Shown here: piece after piece, positions 55,156 to 64,000 of the stretch
Layout of the letters: each line of letters opens with the position of its first letter
Position numbering within the stretch: the stretch's first letter is position 1
DNA from: Nectonema munidae
Taxonomy: Eukaryota > Nematomorpha > Nectonematoida > Nectonematidae
DNA length: 64,000 nucleotides
Assembly: GCA_030549495.1 (NCBI GenBank)
Contig: JAUIRK010001040.1
Location: forward strand, 62,001-126,000
Direction: 5' to 3'
The notes under the pieces: model-generated
The model's database searches: none
What the model saw: the letters and a program-made list of their open reading frames with translations, nothing else
What the model was told of the DNA's origin: nothing
Position numbers and translations under genes: made by a program

Positions 55156-55440
55156 GTAAATATCCTGTGTATTTTAAAGCATATTCCTCTGTTGGTTCTA
55201 AAGAATGTGTGAAAACTTGCAACTTCAACACGGTGAGTAGAATATCTTCTTTGTCGTCGATATATTCTTTGAAGTTTCCAGTAGTAACTTCTGTTTTGAT
55301 TCTCTCAGCTCTATGTCCATATCTTTCTACCAATTCCACCCAAGTAATCTTTTTAGCTTCAGATCGCCATTGAATTTGGGTTGAGCCATTGAGAAGCGTC
55401 CTTATTGAACTGAGGAACGATTTAGAATGCTCCAAAATGG
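55156..55440 (-). CDS. Host gene, exon after the EGF module; possible GAIN-like region
   Basis: 285 bp between AAATTTAG and the donor C|GTAATG, phase 1 at both ends, joined in frame to the EGF-like exon 55,490-55,591 by a 49-bp intron. It reads ILEHSKSFLSSIRTLLNGST, QIQWRSEAKKITWVELVERY, GHRAERIKTEVTTGNFKEYI and DDKEDILLTVLKLQVFTHSL. Helical, with one sequon (NGS) and no Cys. EGF modules followed by a helical LL-x-W-x-x-hhE segment recall subdomain A of the GAIN domain in adhesion GPCRs; that is inference from architecture, not a firm match. A GPS site and 7TM region are not in this exon. The truncated LINE at 54,679-55,085 lies in the downstream intron. Confidence 0.62.
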
Positions 55441-55489
55441 CTAAATTTTGAAAAATAGCTCAAGTAAAAAGTGCTCAAGAAAGTTTTAC

Positions 55490-55591
55490 GTTTGCATCTG
55501 CCATCCACGTATGCAGCGCTAGTGTCACACGTGCAATAAAAGTCTTCTTTGTCATAATATTTATTGAACCATCTGCTTCCGTTGCATACAC
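55490..55591 (-). CDS. Host gene, partial EGF-like exon
   Basis: 102 bp between ATTTTTAG and the donor C|GTAAAAC, phase 1 at both ends. It reads VCNGSRWFNKYYDKEDFYCT, then CDTSAAYVDGRCK. The C-x-C pair and terminal Cys fit the second half of an EGF-like fold, with the first Cys pair partly supplied by a preceding exon. One NGS sequon. Extracellular. Confidence 0.65.
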
Positions 55592-55643
55592 CTAAAAATA
55601 TATATAGAAGACTGATATTTATAGCTCTTGGTAGTTTGGTACG

Positions 55644-55732
55644 TCAAACATATGGCAAAATGTCAAAGACGTGTGAGAAGGGCGAGTTTCGAGCCATCTG
55701 TTTACAGACCCATCGACATTGCCCTTTTTCAC
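55644..55732 (-). CDS. Possible further exon of the same gene
   Basis: A strong acceptor (TTTTTATTGCGTATCTCAG) ends at 55,733. Phase 1 gives GEKGQCRWVCKQMARNSPFS; phase 0 gives VKKGNVDGSVNRWLETRPSH to a stop near 55,620. Neither donor is clear, so this is listed only because the acceptor is good and GC is raised. Confidence 0.25.
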
Positions 55733-56789
55733 CTGAGATACGCAATAAAAATATGAAAAAATGACGATAAATAAATATAATAATACATATAAATTCAGCA
55801 AAAAATTTTTGTCCAATTGAAATTTTTCTCCGAAAATAATTAAAATATATTTTTCTTTTCATTTTATTTGAAAGTAAAATTTTTTTTGGAAAATTTTGTT
55901 TAACTAAGACGATAAAGTTCATTTAGGTACAAAATAAAAGACCAAATATATATTATGTAAAAAATTATGCATTTTTATTAAGATTTTCAAAAGGAAAGTT
56001 TTTTATATTTAAAATAAAAAAATAAATCTTGTTAATAAAACATTTTCCCAAGAATTGGTATCGTAAGTTTTCATTAACTTTTTTTACTTTGATTTTTACA
56101 GCATGACGTTCTATTTTTCTCTTGTCTAATTCATTTACATTTTCTTCTAAAGATGATGATCTGAATCTCAAATTATTTACTTTTTCGCATTTGATCTACA
56201 TCTCTCCATATGGTAAATTGATTAGCTAGAACGTGTTGATAATTGGGATGACAGTTTGACACTTCGTGAAGGTATTCTTTGTCATTTTTCAACATAGTTT
56301 CCAGACAGGTAGTTTTGGAATATTTAATTTAAAGATGGATATAACGCAAAGTAATGTGATTGATTTACCCAAATTTTTATTATTATAAGTTGGAATTTAA
56401 AAATATTTTATTGTCAAATTTAGTAGATAAAGATAAAACTTTTATGTATGAAAAAAAACTTTTATTCTTGTCAAACTTTAAGTGATAACGTGGAATTATG
56501 TAATATTTGGTTATGATATCGCTAGAATCAGCTTTTACACTGCTATCTCTCTATGAGTATTATATCAAATCAGAGACTGAGCAATAAAAAAGTATCATAA
56601 GTGTGTAACGTTGCTACCCATTTATCAAATATGAGAAAAAATAGATTAATTTGTAATTTGTTATTTATGCAAACCTTGTTTTATGCCAGTCAATATTTTA
56701 TAAGGTTTTTTTATAGAATAAATATAACATTTTTATGTGTATTTAATTTGATACTTTTTTAAAATAGTGTTTATTCCGACTATGATATG
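55733..56789. other. Probable intron sequence
   Basis: AT-rich apart from the tentative exon at 56,181-56,330. No repeat recognised before the hAT element at 56,790. Confidence 0.35.
56181..56330 (-). CDS. Possible exon with two Cys
   Basis: The minus-strand frame reads CLETMLKNDKEYLHEVSNCH, then PNYQHVLANQFTIWRDVDQM, and ends A|GTAAAT in phase 1 like its neighbours. The acceptor was not found. A second open piece (SSSLEENVNELDKRKIERHA) follows at 56,165-56,060 in another frame. Weak evidence. Confidence 0.3.
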
Positions 56790-57380
56790 CAGGGCCCGCG
56801 CACCCTATTTAATTTGGGGGCTTGAGCCCCCCCCCCTCCATTTTTTACCCTAGCCCCCTCACCCCACTCAATTTTCCAAGCCTCTCCACTCAATTTTTCA
56901 AGCTTAAATAAGTTTAAAATGAATTACATCCGATAAAGTGCGCTTGTGAAGAAGTCTTTTCTTTGTACATTGGTAGTTTCAATAAATATATTATAAAATT
57001 GTCTAGAGTATTTTTTGAGTATCAAGCTGCTCTAGCAATAGGAATCAGTACTGCATCCTGTGAGAGAAGTTTTTCGATCCTTAATTAAAAGAGTTTTCGA
57101 GTTTTTGAACTATTTCAACGAAAAATCAAGAAGTCTGAATGTTTGACATCCAAAATTGCTTTATTACTCTAAAAATGATATATTGTTAATAAAATGATTT
57201 TCTTCTTTACTTTTGTTTTATAATAGTTAATTATACTCCTCAATCCTCATCACCTTAGTTTTATGACCTTCTTTAGCTCTTGTTTCCAATATTTTTCGAA
57301 TTTGCTTCTAGAAAGGAAAATTTTATAGTGTGTATTTTCATAATGTATAGTTTCAGCCCTTTTGGTTAGCACGGGCTTTG
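56790..57380 (+). mobile_element. hAT-type non-autonomous element (copy 2), 591 bp
   Basis: Starts CAGGGCCCGCGCACCC and ends GCACGGGCTTTG, an imperfect inverted repeat. The 8-bp target duplication ATGATATG is exact at 56,782-56,789 and 57,381-57,388. Inside, KLSRVFFEYQAALAIGISTA followed by SCERSFSILN is the end of a hAT transposase (the ASCERSFS block). Shares its body with 20,782-21,149. It lies within the presumed intron of the minus-strand EGF gene. Confidence 0.9.
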
Positions 57381-57388
57381 ATGATATG

Positions 57389-58355
57389 ATATAATAATAA
57401 TAATGGGGAGACAAGGGTGTAAAAATCTTGTGCTTTTAAAAATGAGTTTTCAATAATCTCTATCTTATGGTGAAATAAAAACGGATTAGTATCGTGTTGA
57501 ACGTTGCCTCATTCAAATATAATTATTTTAGTTTCTACATTACTAACTTTTAGAGAAGTCAACTTTATCACATAAATTGGACTAAAAATAAATCATCCCA
57601 ATTATTGCATAATCTTATAAAATATATTTTAAAAATTGAAGCTTTTTATTTTTTTGGACTCCTGGATAAATTACATGCAATTAATTCAAAATTAAGTAGA
57701 TTAGAAAAGTTTTTCTTGATTTTTACTAAATTGTCTAGGCCAACAAAATTAAAATGTTTTAATTTTTTGAAATATATTTTATAAATTAGAGATGATTAGA
57801 AAACAATATTTGAATATTTGTGTTAAGCATGTCTTATCCACTGATATTATTTTAAGTTCTTAAATTTTTATATATCATATTAATATACATTTTTACGCAA
57901 GTCTTTTTAAAATTGGATAACTCTACTATGCTTTAAATGAAATTAGTTGTGTCTATAAACTATTTTGAGTTTTTCTTTCTTGAATCGTCTCTATATAACA
58001 TTTTGATTTTAGTTTTAACTATACAAAAAACCTTTTTCTTTTTATAATTTTCCGAAGAAAATTAATCAAATAAACTTTATATTGTAAACTTTTCCATACA
58101 ATACGATTTTTTTCTTAAAAAATTCCCCTTAACCAACGGAGCCTGTATATTGATTTTTATTGGGATTTACTTTTTTGTCTTTTATTTGATATTTTTCTTC
58201 TTTCATCAAATTTAAATTTTTAAAAAGTTTCCGAAAATAAAATGGTTTGGGAAATTTAGACATATATACTGTTATGATAAGGAGAATTTTTGAGAGAATA
58301 TATTTTCTCTAAGAAAGATTAAAATTTAATGAAAGTTTAAGCTAAAAGTTCTCAC
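57389..58355. other. Probable intron sequence
   Basis: AT-rich, nothing recognised. Lies between EGF-like exons of the same strand. Confidence 0.35.
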
Positions 58356-58484
58356 TTTTGCATTTTGCTGATTCGTATTCTCCTCCATTGTAATAACGTT
58401 GGCATTGGCAAACTGTTGGAATTATTATTCGAACACAATGGGAATGAGGTTTACATTTTTGGTCATGCTTGAGTTCACAGGCAT
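58356..58484 (-). CDS. Host gene, EGF-like exon
   Basis: 129 bp between AGTTTAG and the donor A|GTGAGAAC, phase 1 at both ends. It reads ACELKHDQKCKPHSHCVRII, then IPTVCQCQRYYNGGEYESAK and C. Six Cys in the EGF order (C-x6-C-x5-C-x8-C-x-C-x-n-C) form one complete EGF-like domain starting with Asp, as calcium-binding types do, though the full Ca motif is not clear. Joined to the upstream EGF exon by a 50-bp intron. Secreted or membrane ectodomain. Confidence 0.78.
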
Positions 58485-58534
58485 CTAAACTAATTTGATA
58501 AAAATGGGCATAAAAAATCTTATTTTCATTTTAC

Positions 58535-58666
58535 CTGAGCAAGATCCATTGATGTACGAAGCAAGTTTTCCTTCGCAATTGCAAATGAATCCTGTTATTG
58601 TTTCTAAACACTCTGCGTTTCCTGCACACGTTAAACTTTTTGGCAAATCTGTACATAGATGTATGC
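58535..58666 (-). CDS. Host gene, EGF-like exon
   Basis: 132 bp between GATTTTAG and the donor G|GTAAAATG, phase 1 at both ends. It reads IHLCTDLPKSLTCAGNAECL, then ETITGFICNCEGKLASYING and SCS. Six Cys in EGF spacing (C-x8-C-x5-C-x8-C-x-C-x-n-C) and the GFICNC core make a textbook EGF-like module. The splice to the next exon creates an Asp (G|AT) and keeps the frame. Symmetric phase-1 exons are the hallmark of shuffled EGF modules. Earlier exons are not seen. Confidence 0.8.
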
Positions 58667-59150
58667 CTAAAATCATTTAGTGTTAAAATGGTTTAAAAAA
58701 CAAGTCAGAATTTGCATCAAAACTAGTCTAAATAAATGAAAAATTCTGAAAAAATTTGAAATCCTTTTAGAAAATGAAGGAACTTTCATAAAAAAAAACA
58801 GCTTTATTTTTAATATTCTTATTGTTCGCCAAGCTAGGAGTAATATGTTTAGAAACAGTACCATTCACTTTCAGTTTTCATAGGAATAATGATATATTAT
58901 AAAAGTTAGCGTCGTGAACGTATGCAGAAGTTAGTGTATAAATTATAGGAGTGTGTCCATTTGACACCCAGCCGAAGATATTGTTTTAAACATAATTTAA
59001 CATTACGTGTAACAGTGTGAACAGAAATATTTAATATTTATATCAGTTCTTAAAATCATGTATTATTATTTATTTATTCACCAAAGTAATCTAAGCTTTA
59101 AACGAATTACTATTTTTGCTTCTATATAACATCTATACCCTAAACCAGTG
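58667..59150. other. Non-coding or intronic stretch
   Basis: AT-rich. No exon with matching phase recognised. Confidence 0.35.
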
Positions 59151-59155
59151 GTTCG

Positions 59156-59220
59156 CAAAATTTTCTGATCGTTACCTACTTTTCATACATGATCCTTGTC
59201 TATGGACCCCATAGACAATA
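59156..59220 (+). repeat. Solo hAT-like terminus
   Basis: CCAGTGGTTCGCAAAATTTT and the following GTTACCTACTTTTCATACAT resemble the start of the hAT family seen at 38,746. No partner end or 8-bp duplication found, so it is a fragment at best. Confidence 0.35.
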
Positions 59221-59730
59221 TAGACATAGACATGGTGAATACCGCGACTGTCTACTAGTATCTAACAATTATAATCATAAGATTCTTTAAAAAGGGCATT
59301 TTGCTAAAAGGTGTTTCAAGAATAAGCAAAAAAAAGAAGGAAACATAGGAAATCCACTGGATGGAAAAAGTTTATTAATCCTACGCTATGTGATTTAATC
59401 TTTGAATCTTACAAATTTAATAACATTGTAACAATTAAGTGCTCTAGTTGGGAGACAATTCTACTCAGTGTGAAGGGTGATGTTGCAGATTATCGATAAG
59501 CTTCTGGATTCTTGGTCTTAATCTTCAAACCAAATCAAAAGACTATCGATTTATTGTTTTTGGAACAAAAATAAAGATAGTTGGAGAGGGTCCTTTATTT
59601 TTTTTCTAAACAACTCCAAGTTTTAATGGCGATTTTTTTTTCAATCTGAAGTTTCAACTTTCTAAAATTTACAATCAATTTTGTATATCTTTGCTGATTT
59701 TTGAAACAAGTTCACTGATTTCAATATCTT
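59221..59730. other. Non-coding stretch
   Basis: No recognised feature before the LINE ORF1 relic. Confidence 0.4.
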
Positions 59731-59732
59731 TA

Positions 59733-60756
59733 GTATGAAGAAGAAATCTAAAGAGACTTGGTCTTGCTCTTCTTGCATAAACAGTTCATGTAAAGACATG
59801 GCTTTTTGTTATTCATATAACGAATGGTTCTGCTATCCCTGCTAAGATTTTGACGAAAAATTTAATGAGATAGTTGACAATTATTTTTCTCTAGGTATGA
59901 GATGGCTTTGTAAGAGTTGCGTCTCAATTACTTCTCCTCTTACTGGCAAAAGTAAAAGTATTGACTCCTCCCAGATACTTCAGACTCTCAATGATATTGA
60001 GCTTAAACTAGACTCTTTTTCGAAGAGTATAAAGCAAAAAGATATCATTAGCAGAAAATCTAAAAAAAAGTGTTTTATATTCAGATACTGTGAAAAAATC
60101 CGTTAATCAGATAATAATTTCAACAAAAGAAGAAAGTCGCGAAAAAATACTGGATAGTTTTGAAGAAAAACTAAAAGCTATCCCAATCAAAAAAATCATC
60201 AATTTGAAAAACTCCATTGCTTTGATTTTCCCTGATAAAAAGGCATCTGAAAAAGCAAAAGAAGTGATAAATGATAACAGTATTAAATTGTTAAAAATGT
60301 GAAGTTTTCACCTAAAGTTTCTATATTAGTTCCGACTTCTCTTTCTAACGACTCTATTGTTTCTTCTATTTTCTTGAAAAATGAAGGACTTCAGAAAATT
60401 GTAGTTGACGGAATTCTTGTTCTCAAGACCCTTCAAGGACAATAATTTAAAGATGGCTGTTCTGAAGGTATCACCATCTGTATTCAGTTATATTTCTCTT
60501 TGTAACTTTAGACTATTTTTTGGTTTTTATCATTCTAAGGTCCTGCCTTTTTTTTCTCATAGACAATGCTCCAAATGTTGCATGATGGGACACACTGCTT
60601 CTAATTGTAAAAACTATAGTGTTTGTAGATATTGTTCTGGCGATCATGATGGGAGTTCATGTACTGTTTCCAAGGCCGAATATAAGTGTATAAATTGCTC
60701 TAGAGCTGGATGTGCTGAAACTAATCATTCAGCTCTCCCTCACTTATATATCCTGT
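59733..60756 (+). pseudogene. LINE ORF1 relic: PHD-like finger and CCHC knuckles
   Basis: From ATG at 59,733: ETWSCSSCINSSCKDMAFCY then NEWFCYPC and MRWLCKSC, a PHD-type Cys pattern found at the start of CR1-group ORF1 proteins. The middle (60,090-60,300) is Lys/Glu-rich and coiled-coil-like: EESREKILDSFEEKLKAIPI. The end (60,560-60,745) has CSKCCMMGHTASNCKNYSVC, RYCSGDHDGSSC and KCINCSRAGC, nucleic-acid-binding zinc knuckles. A stop at about 59,843 and frameshifts near 60,080, 60,300 and 60,480 break it. It ends abruptly where the piggyBac-type segment begins, so ORF2 is missing. Confidence 0.7.
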
Positions 60757-60945
60757 AACATTTTGTTACAATATTCTTTTTTATTATAAAATATTTGAAG
60801 TATTTTCGAAATAAACTGATTTTTACTTTATAAGTACAAGTGTAACATTTTGTTACATATACATTTTCCGAAAAATTTATTATTCTTTTTAATATTTTTT
60901 ATTAATTTATTTATTTTTAGATTAATATTTTTTAATATTTTAAAA

Positions 60946-61735
60946 ATGTCTTCCACGAAGAGTAAACATTATAATATTTTTGAAAAATTTTCTTCTGAAT
61001 TCCCTGAAACTAACGAAGAGGAAAGCGATGATTTAGAATTTGATAATGAAGACGTTTCAGAAATTTATGGAGTTTGTGATACGATTTTGAAAAGCGAATT
61101 ATCATCATATGCTTCTTCAACATACCAAGCTGAAAAAGAAGATGACTGCGAACAAATTTTTAATAGTGAATATACTTATTCGAGTTCTGATTATGAAGAC
61201 GATTTGTATACAAATAACTCTCTATTTCCCTTTCAAGATTCAAGTGATAGTGAAAACACAGATGACTCTAATCTAAAATCTGATGAGGTGACAGAAGATG
61301 CAAACGGAATAAAATATGCTACACTTCCATTTCTAAATAGAAGTCGTAAGAGAAATTTATGTCAATTTGAAAGTAGATCCTTATTCCACTCAAAAAAAGA
61401 ATCAGATTATTTTCATTGCTTTATAGACACTAACATCTTACATACTATATTGAAATTCACCAATCGTAAAGTTTCGGACATACTGCATACAACAAAACAT
61501 TACAGCTATATGACTAAATTTTGTTTTGATGAAATAAAAGCATGCATTGCCATTTTGTTATATGCAGGACTGGATCATAAAAACTTTACAAGACTTGTGG
61601 AACCCCGTTGAAAGCTCTCCATTCTATAGAGCTGTTATGTCGTATCATAGATTTAAATTTTTTCTTAGAACTGTACGATTTGATCATTTTCGAGAGAGAA
61701 AAAAAAGCCCCTCCTCCCTTCACTAAAAAATTAAT
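60946..61735 (+). pseudogene. piggyBac transposase, N-terminal half
   Basis: ATG at 60,946; the acidic Ser/Glu/Asp-rich N-terminus (MSSTKSKHYNIFEKFSSEFP) is followed by the conserved entry to the structured domain: SDYFHCFIDTNILHTILKFT, TKHYSYMTKFCFDEIKACIA and ILLYAGLDHKNF. A single frameshift near 61,600 leads into WNPVESSPFYRAVMSYHRFK and FFLRTVRFDHFRERKK, the classical piggyBac RF-x-x-hh-x-x-hhFD segment. Then the sequence runs into the satellite-bearing element. No catalytic Asp is included. Palindromic TGTAACATTTTGTTACA lies twice upstream (60,755 and 60,841). Confidence 0.8.
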
Positions 61736-63520
61736 TGTAGAAAATTGGCTGAATCATATTCCTTCAAATTTTGTGACTTTTCCTAAAATCGCTAGCTGCA
61801 TCTTTTGAAACCATTTTCATGGTAGTTGAATGACCCCTTCATGTCCAAAATTGTCAATCAAAATGAAAAATTGAAATTTTTCAGCAAAATTTTGACATTA
61901 TCTGTACTTAACCTTATAACTTAGGATCTATATTATATAATACGCTGAAAATTTATAATTATATAGAGTTTGGAACGCATAACACTTTATATATTTAATT
62001 TTATCAATAATCATGGCTACTTTTTAGAAAATGTCAATCAAAATTTTGATTGATTAAAAATATACCTTCAAATTTTACATAAAATATATGTTTTTATACT
62101 AAATCGGTCATGCTGTTTTCATTTCTGGACTCATTTTTTACATTTAGGATTTGAAAATACCTATAAGTATTAATCAAATTTGCGGTTTACTTATGAAAAT
62201 TGTCTCCAAAAACATTCCTTAACATTTTACATAAAATATATGTGTTATACTAAATCGGCCATGCTGGTTTCATTTCTGGACTAATTTTTTACGTTTAGGA
62301 TATGGAAATACCTATAAGTGTTAATCAAATTTGCGTTTTACTTCTAAAAATTATCCCAAAAACATTCATTCAAATTTTACAATGAAATATATGTGTTATA
62401 CTAAATCGGCCATGCTGGTTTCATTTCTGGACTCATTTTTTACGTTTAGGATGTGAAAATACCTATAAGTGTCAATCAAATTTGCGGTTTACTTTTAAAA
62501 ATTGTCTCCAAAAACATTCATTCAAATTTTACAATGAAATATATGTTTTATACCAAATCAACTATGCTGTTTTCATTTCTGAACTTATTTTTCACATTTA
62601 GTGGTTTTAAAATATCAGTCAAAATTTGCGGTTTACTTCTAAAAGCTATCTCCAAAAATATTCTCTCAATTTTACATGAAATATTTGTTTTTATACCAAA
62701 TCGATCATGCTGTTTTCATTTTTGAACTCATTTTTAACATTTAGGATTTGAAAATACCTATAAGTATTAATCAAATTTGCGGTTTACTTCTGAAAATTGT
62801 CTCCAAAAATATTCTCTTGAAATATATGTTTTTATTCCAAATCAAGCATGCTGTTTTCATTTCTGAACTCATTTTTTACATTTAGGATGTGAAAATACCT
62901 ATAAGTGTTAATCAAATTTGCGGTTTACTTTTAAAAATTGTCTCCAAAAACATTCATTCAAATTTTACAATTAAATATATGTTTTTATACCAAATCAACC
63001 ATGCTAGTTTCATTTATGAACTCAATTTTTGCAGTTTGAATTTGAAAATACATATAAGTATCAATTAAATTTGCGTTTAGTTCTAAAATTCGTTTTTATA
63101 GCAAATAGATCATGATGATTTCATTTCTGAACACGGTTTTCGCATTTAGAGGTTTTACTGCTAATGTCCATCAAATTTGTGGTTTATGTCTGAAAACTAT
63201 ATCTCAAAATATTCTCTCTAATTTTAAATGATATATATGTTTTTATACAAATTCGACCATGATAATTTTTATTTCTGAAATCATTTTTTGCATTTAGAGG
63301 TTTTAAATGTCTGAAAGTGTCAATCAAATTTTCGATTTACGTCTAATGTCTACAGAAATATTTTTGAAATTTAAATAAAATATCTGTTTATATGCCAAAT
63401 GGAAGATGCTGGTTTTATTTTTGGACTCAGGTTTGGCATTTATGGTTTTAAAATATCTGAAAGCTTGAATCAGATTTGCGGTTTACTTCTAGATACTGTC
63501 TTCAAAATTATTTTGACTGT
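61736..63520 (-). mobile_element. Satellite-bearing piggyBac-like element (copy c)
   Basis: Reverse-complement of copy a: the unique end (61,736-62,030) with CTAAAATCGCTAGCTGCATC and TTCATGGTAGTTGAATGACC, then about ten ~150-bp monomers to 63,520, each with AATTTGCGGTTTACTT. Copy c carries the site occupied by the pogo element in copy a as an uninterrupted sequence. The outer edge next to the piggyBac half (about 61,720-61,735) has diverged from the TTAA-type end. The far end was not delimited. Confidence 0.6.
62030..63520 (-). repeat. Array of about ten ~150-bp satellite monomers
   Basis: The core AAATTTGCGGTTTACTT (or one-off variants) recurs at about 62,180, 62,330, 62,480, 62,625, 62,778, 62,918, 63,070, 63,178, 63,335 and 63,475. 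Monomers near 62,100-62,950 are most alike; those beyond 63,050 decay. Confidence 0.88.
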
Positions 63521-64000
63521 GAAAAAGAAGTTCCTCTTTTACAAATGAAAAATATTTAAATATATAGCTTGTCATCTAGGATTACAGTTAACATTTAGCT
63601 AAGATGGGTAGGAAATCTGAAAATTTAGAATAGGTCAGATTTATCAAAAATGGTACAGATGCCAATATGTGAGAATTTAGTCACTATTAAGATATTTTTA
63701 ATTTAAATTGAATTTGTCCATCTTTTTCCTTTTGCGTCAAAGAGATAATTTTTAAGATGAAGAACGTTTTGTAATTGAACAATCAACATAACGAATAATT
63801 CATCAGAAAAAAACCTTTGAAATGAGATTGGTTGACAAATATTCAGGCCTGAGAGTAAAAAAGTAATTTTATCCTTATAAAAAAATTTTCGAACACACAT
63901 TGAAGAATATAAATTTCTAATGAAAAAAGAGCTACCAAGAAAGGATCATCATAGAATGAATACCAAAATTACATACTGTAAATTAATAGTAGTAGAGACT
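63521..64000. other. Non-coding stretch to the window end
   Basis: No recognised feature. The missing C-terminal half of the 60.9-kb piggyBac relic is not found here. Confidence 0.45.

Noticed and set aside
58495-58680. 61-codon plus-strand ORF over the EGF exon
   Set aside because: Antisense shadow; the minus strand has the EGF cysteine pattern and matching splice sites.
3017-61735. The piggyBac C-terminal half (3-4 kb) and N-terminal half (60.9-61.7 kb) as two parts of one gene
   Set aside because: They lie in the wrong order on the same strand, and the N-terminal piece continues several residues past the point where the other begins, with different residues. They are probably different copies.

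Overview
The window looks like AT-rich nuclear DNA of a metazoan, probably an arthropod; a parasitic copepod such as a sea louse would fit, but that is only an impression from the repeat families. There are no operons or bacterial signals. Candidate host exons are small and use introns of about 50-70 bp. Almost everything else is transposable elements in several nested layers.

Layout. 1-3,016: a satellite-bearing piggyBac-like non-autonomous element carrying a clean pogo/Tigger transposon with an open 501-residue transposase. 3,017-4,080: C-terminal half of a piggyBac transposase. 6,586-9,000: a CR1/Jockey-type LINE. 9,387-18,544: a Ty3/Gypsy LTR fossil whose 3' LTR is split by a 5.06 kb non-coding element (copy A, 13,397-18,453). 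18,648-22,260: an unidentified ORF, a MULE remnant and a LINE broken by a hAT element. 22,980-24,650: a candidate host membrane-protein gene. 27,590-33,540: a LINE endonuclease scrap, a tRNA-derived SINE, a second satellite-bearing element and an old CR1 LINE interrupted by a Tigger/Jerky relic. 33,900-35,660: a Penelope-like element. 36,108-36,907: five exons of a host gene for a secreted or surface protein. 37,645-39,950: a multicopy ORF carrying a hAT insertion and an inverted triplication. 40,592-42,630: a hAT MITE and a LINE. 46,061-51,037: copy B of the 5 kb element, inverted relative to A. 51,066-55,085: LINE pieces around a nearly intact, intron-containing piggyBac gene. 55,156-58,666: four exons of a host gene with EGF-like modules, possibly an adhesion-GPCR-type ectodomain. 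59,733-63,520: LINE ORF1 relic, N-terminal half of a piggyBac transposase and a third satellite-bearing element.

The most unusual object is the A/B pair. Each copy is about 5 kb without a long ORF. Each ends in a 7-bp-stem hairpin. In A, a short terminal repeat recurs in inverted form just inside the hairpin at the other end. Both copies contain a very large palindrome (740-bp arms, 62-66 bp spacer) and both abut (TA)n. That combination resembles a non-autonomous Helitron2/Helentron element with a giant foldback end. A and B are nearly identical, so movement was recent.

The two host-gene stretches (36 kb and 55-58 kb) share the minus strand, tiny introns and symmetrical phase-1 exons, so they may be one gene with an 18-kb intron swollen by transposons, or two genes.
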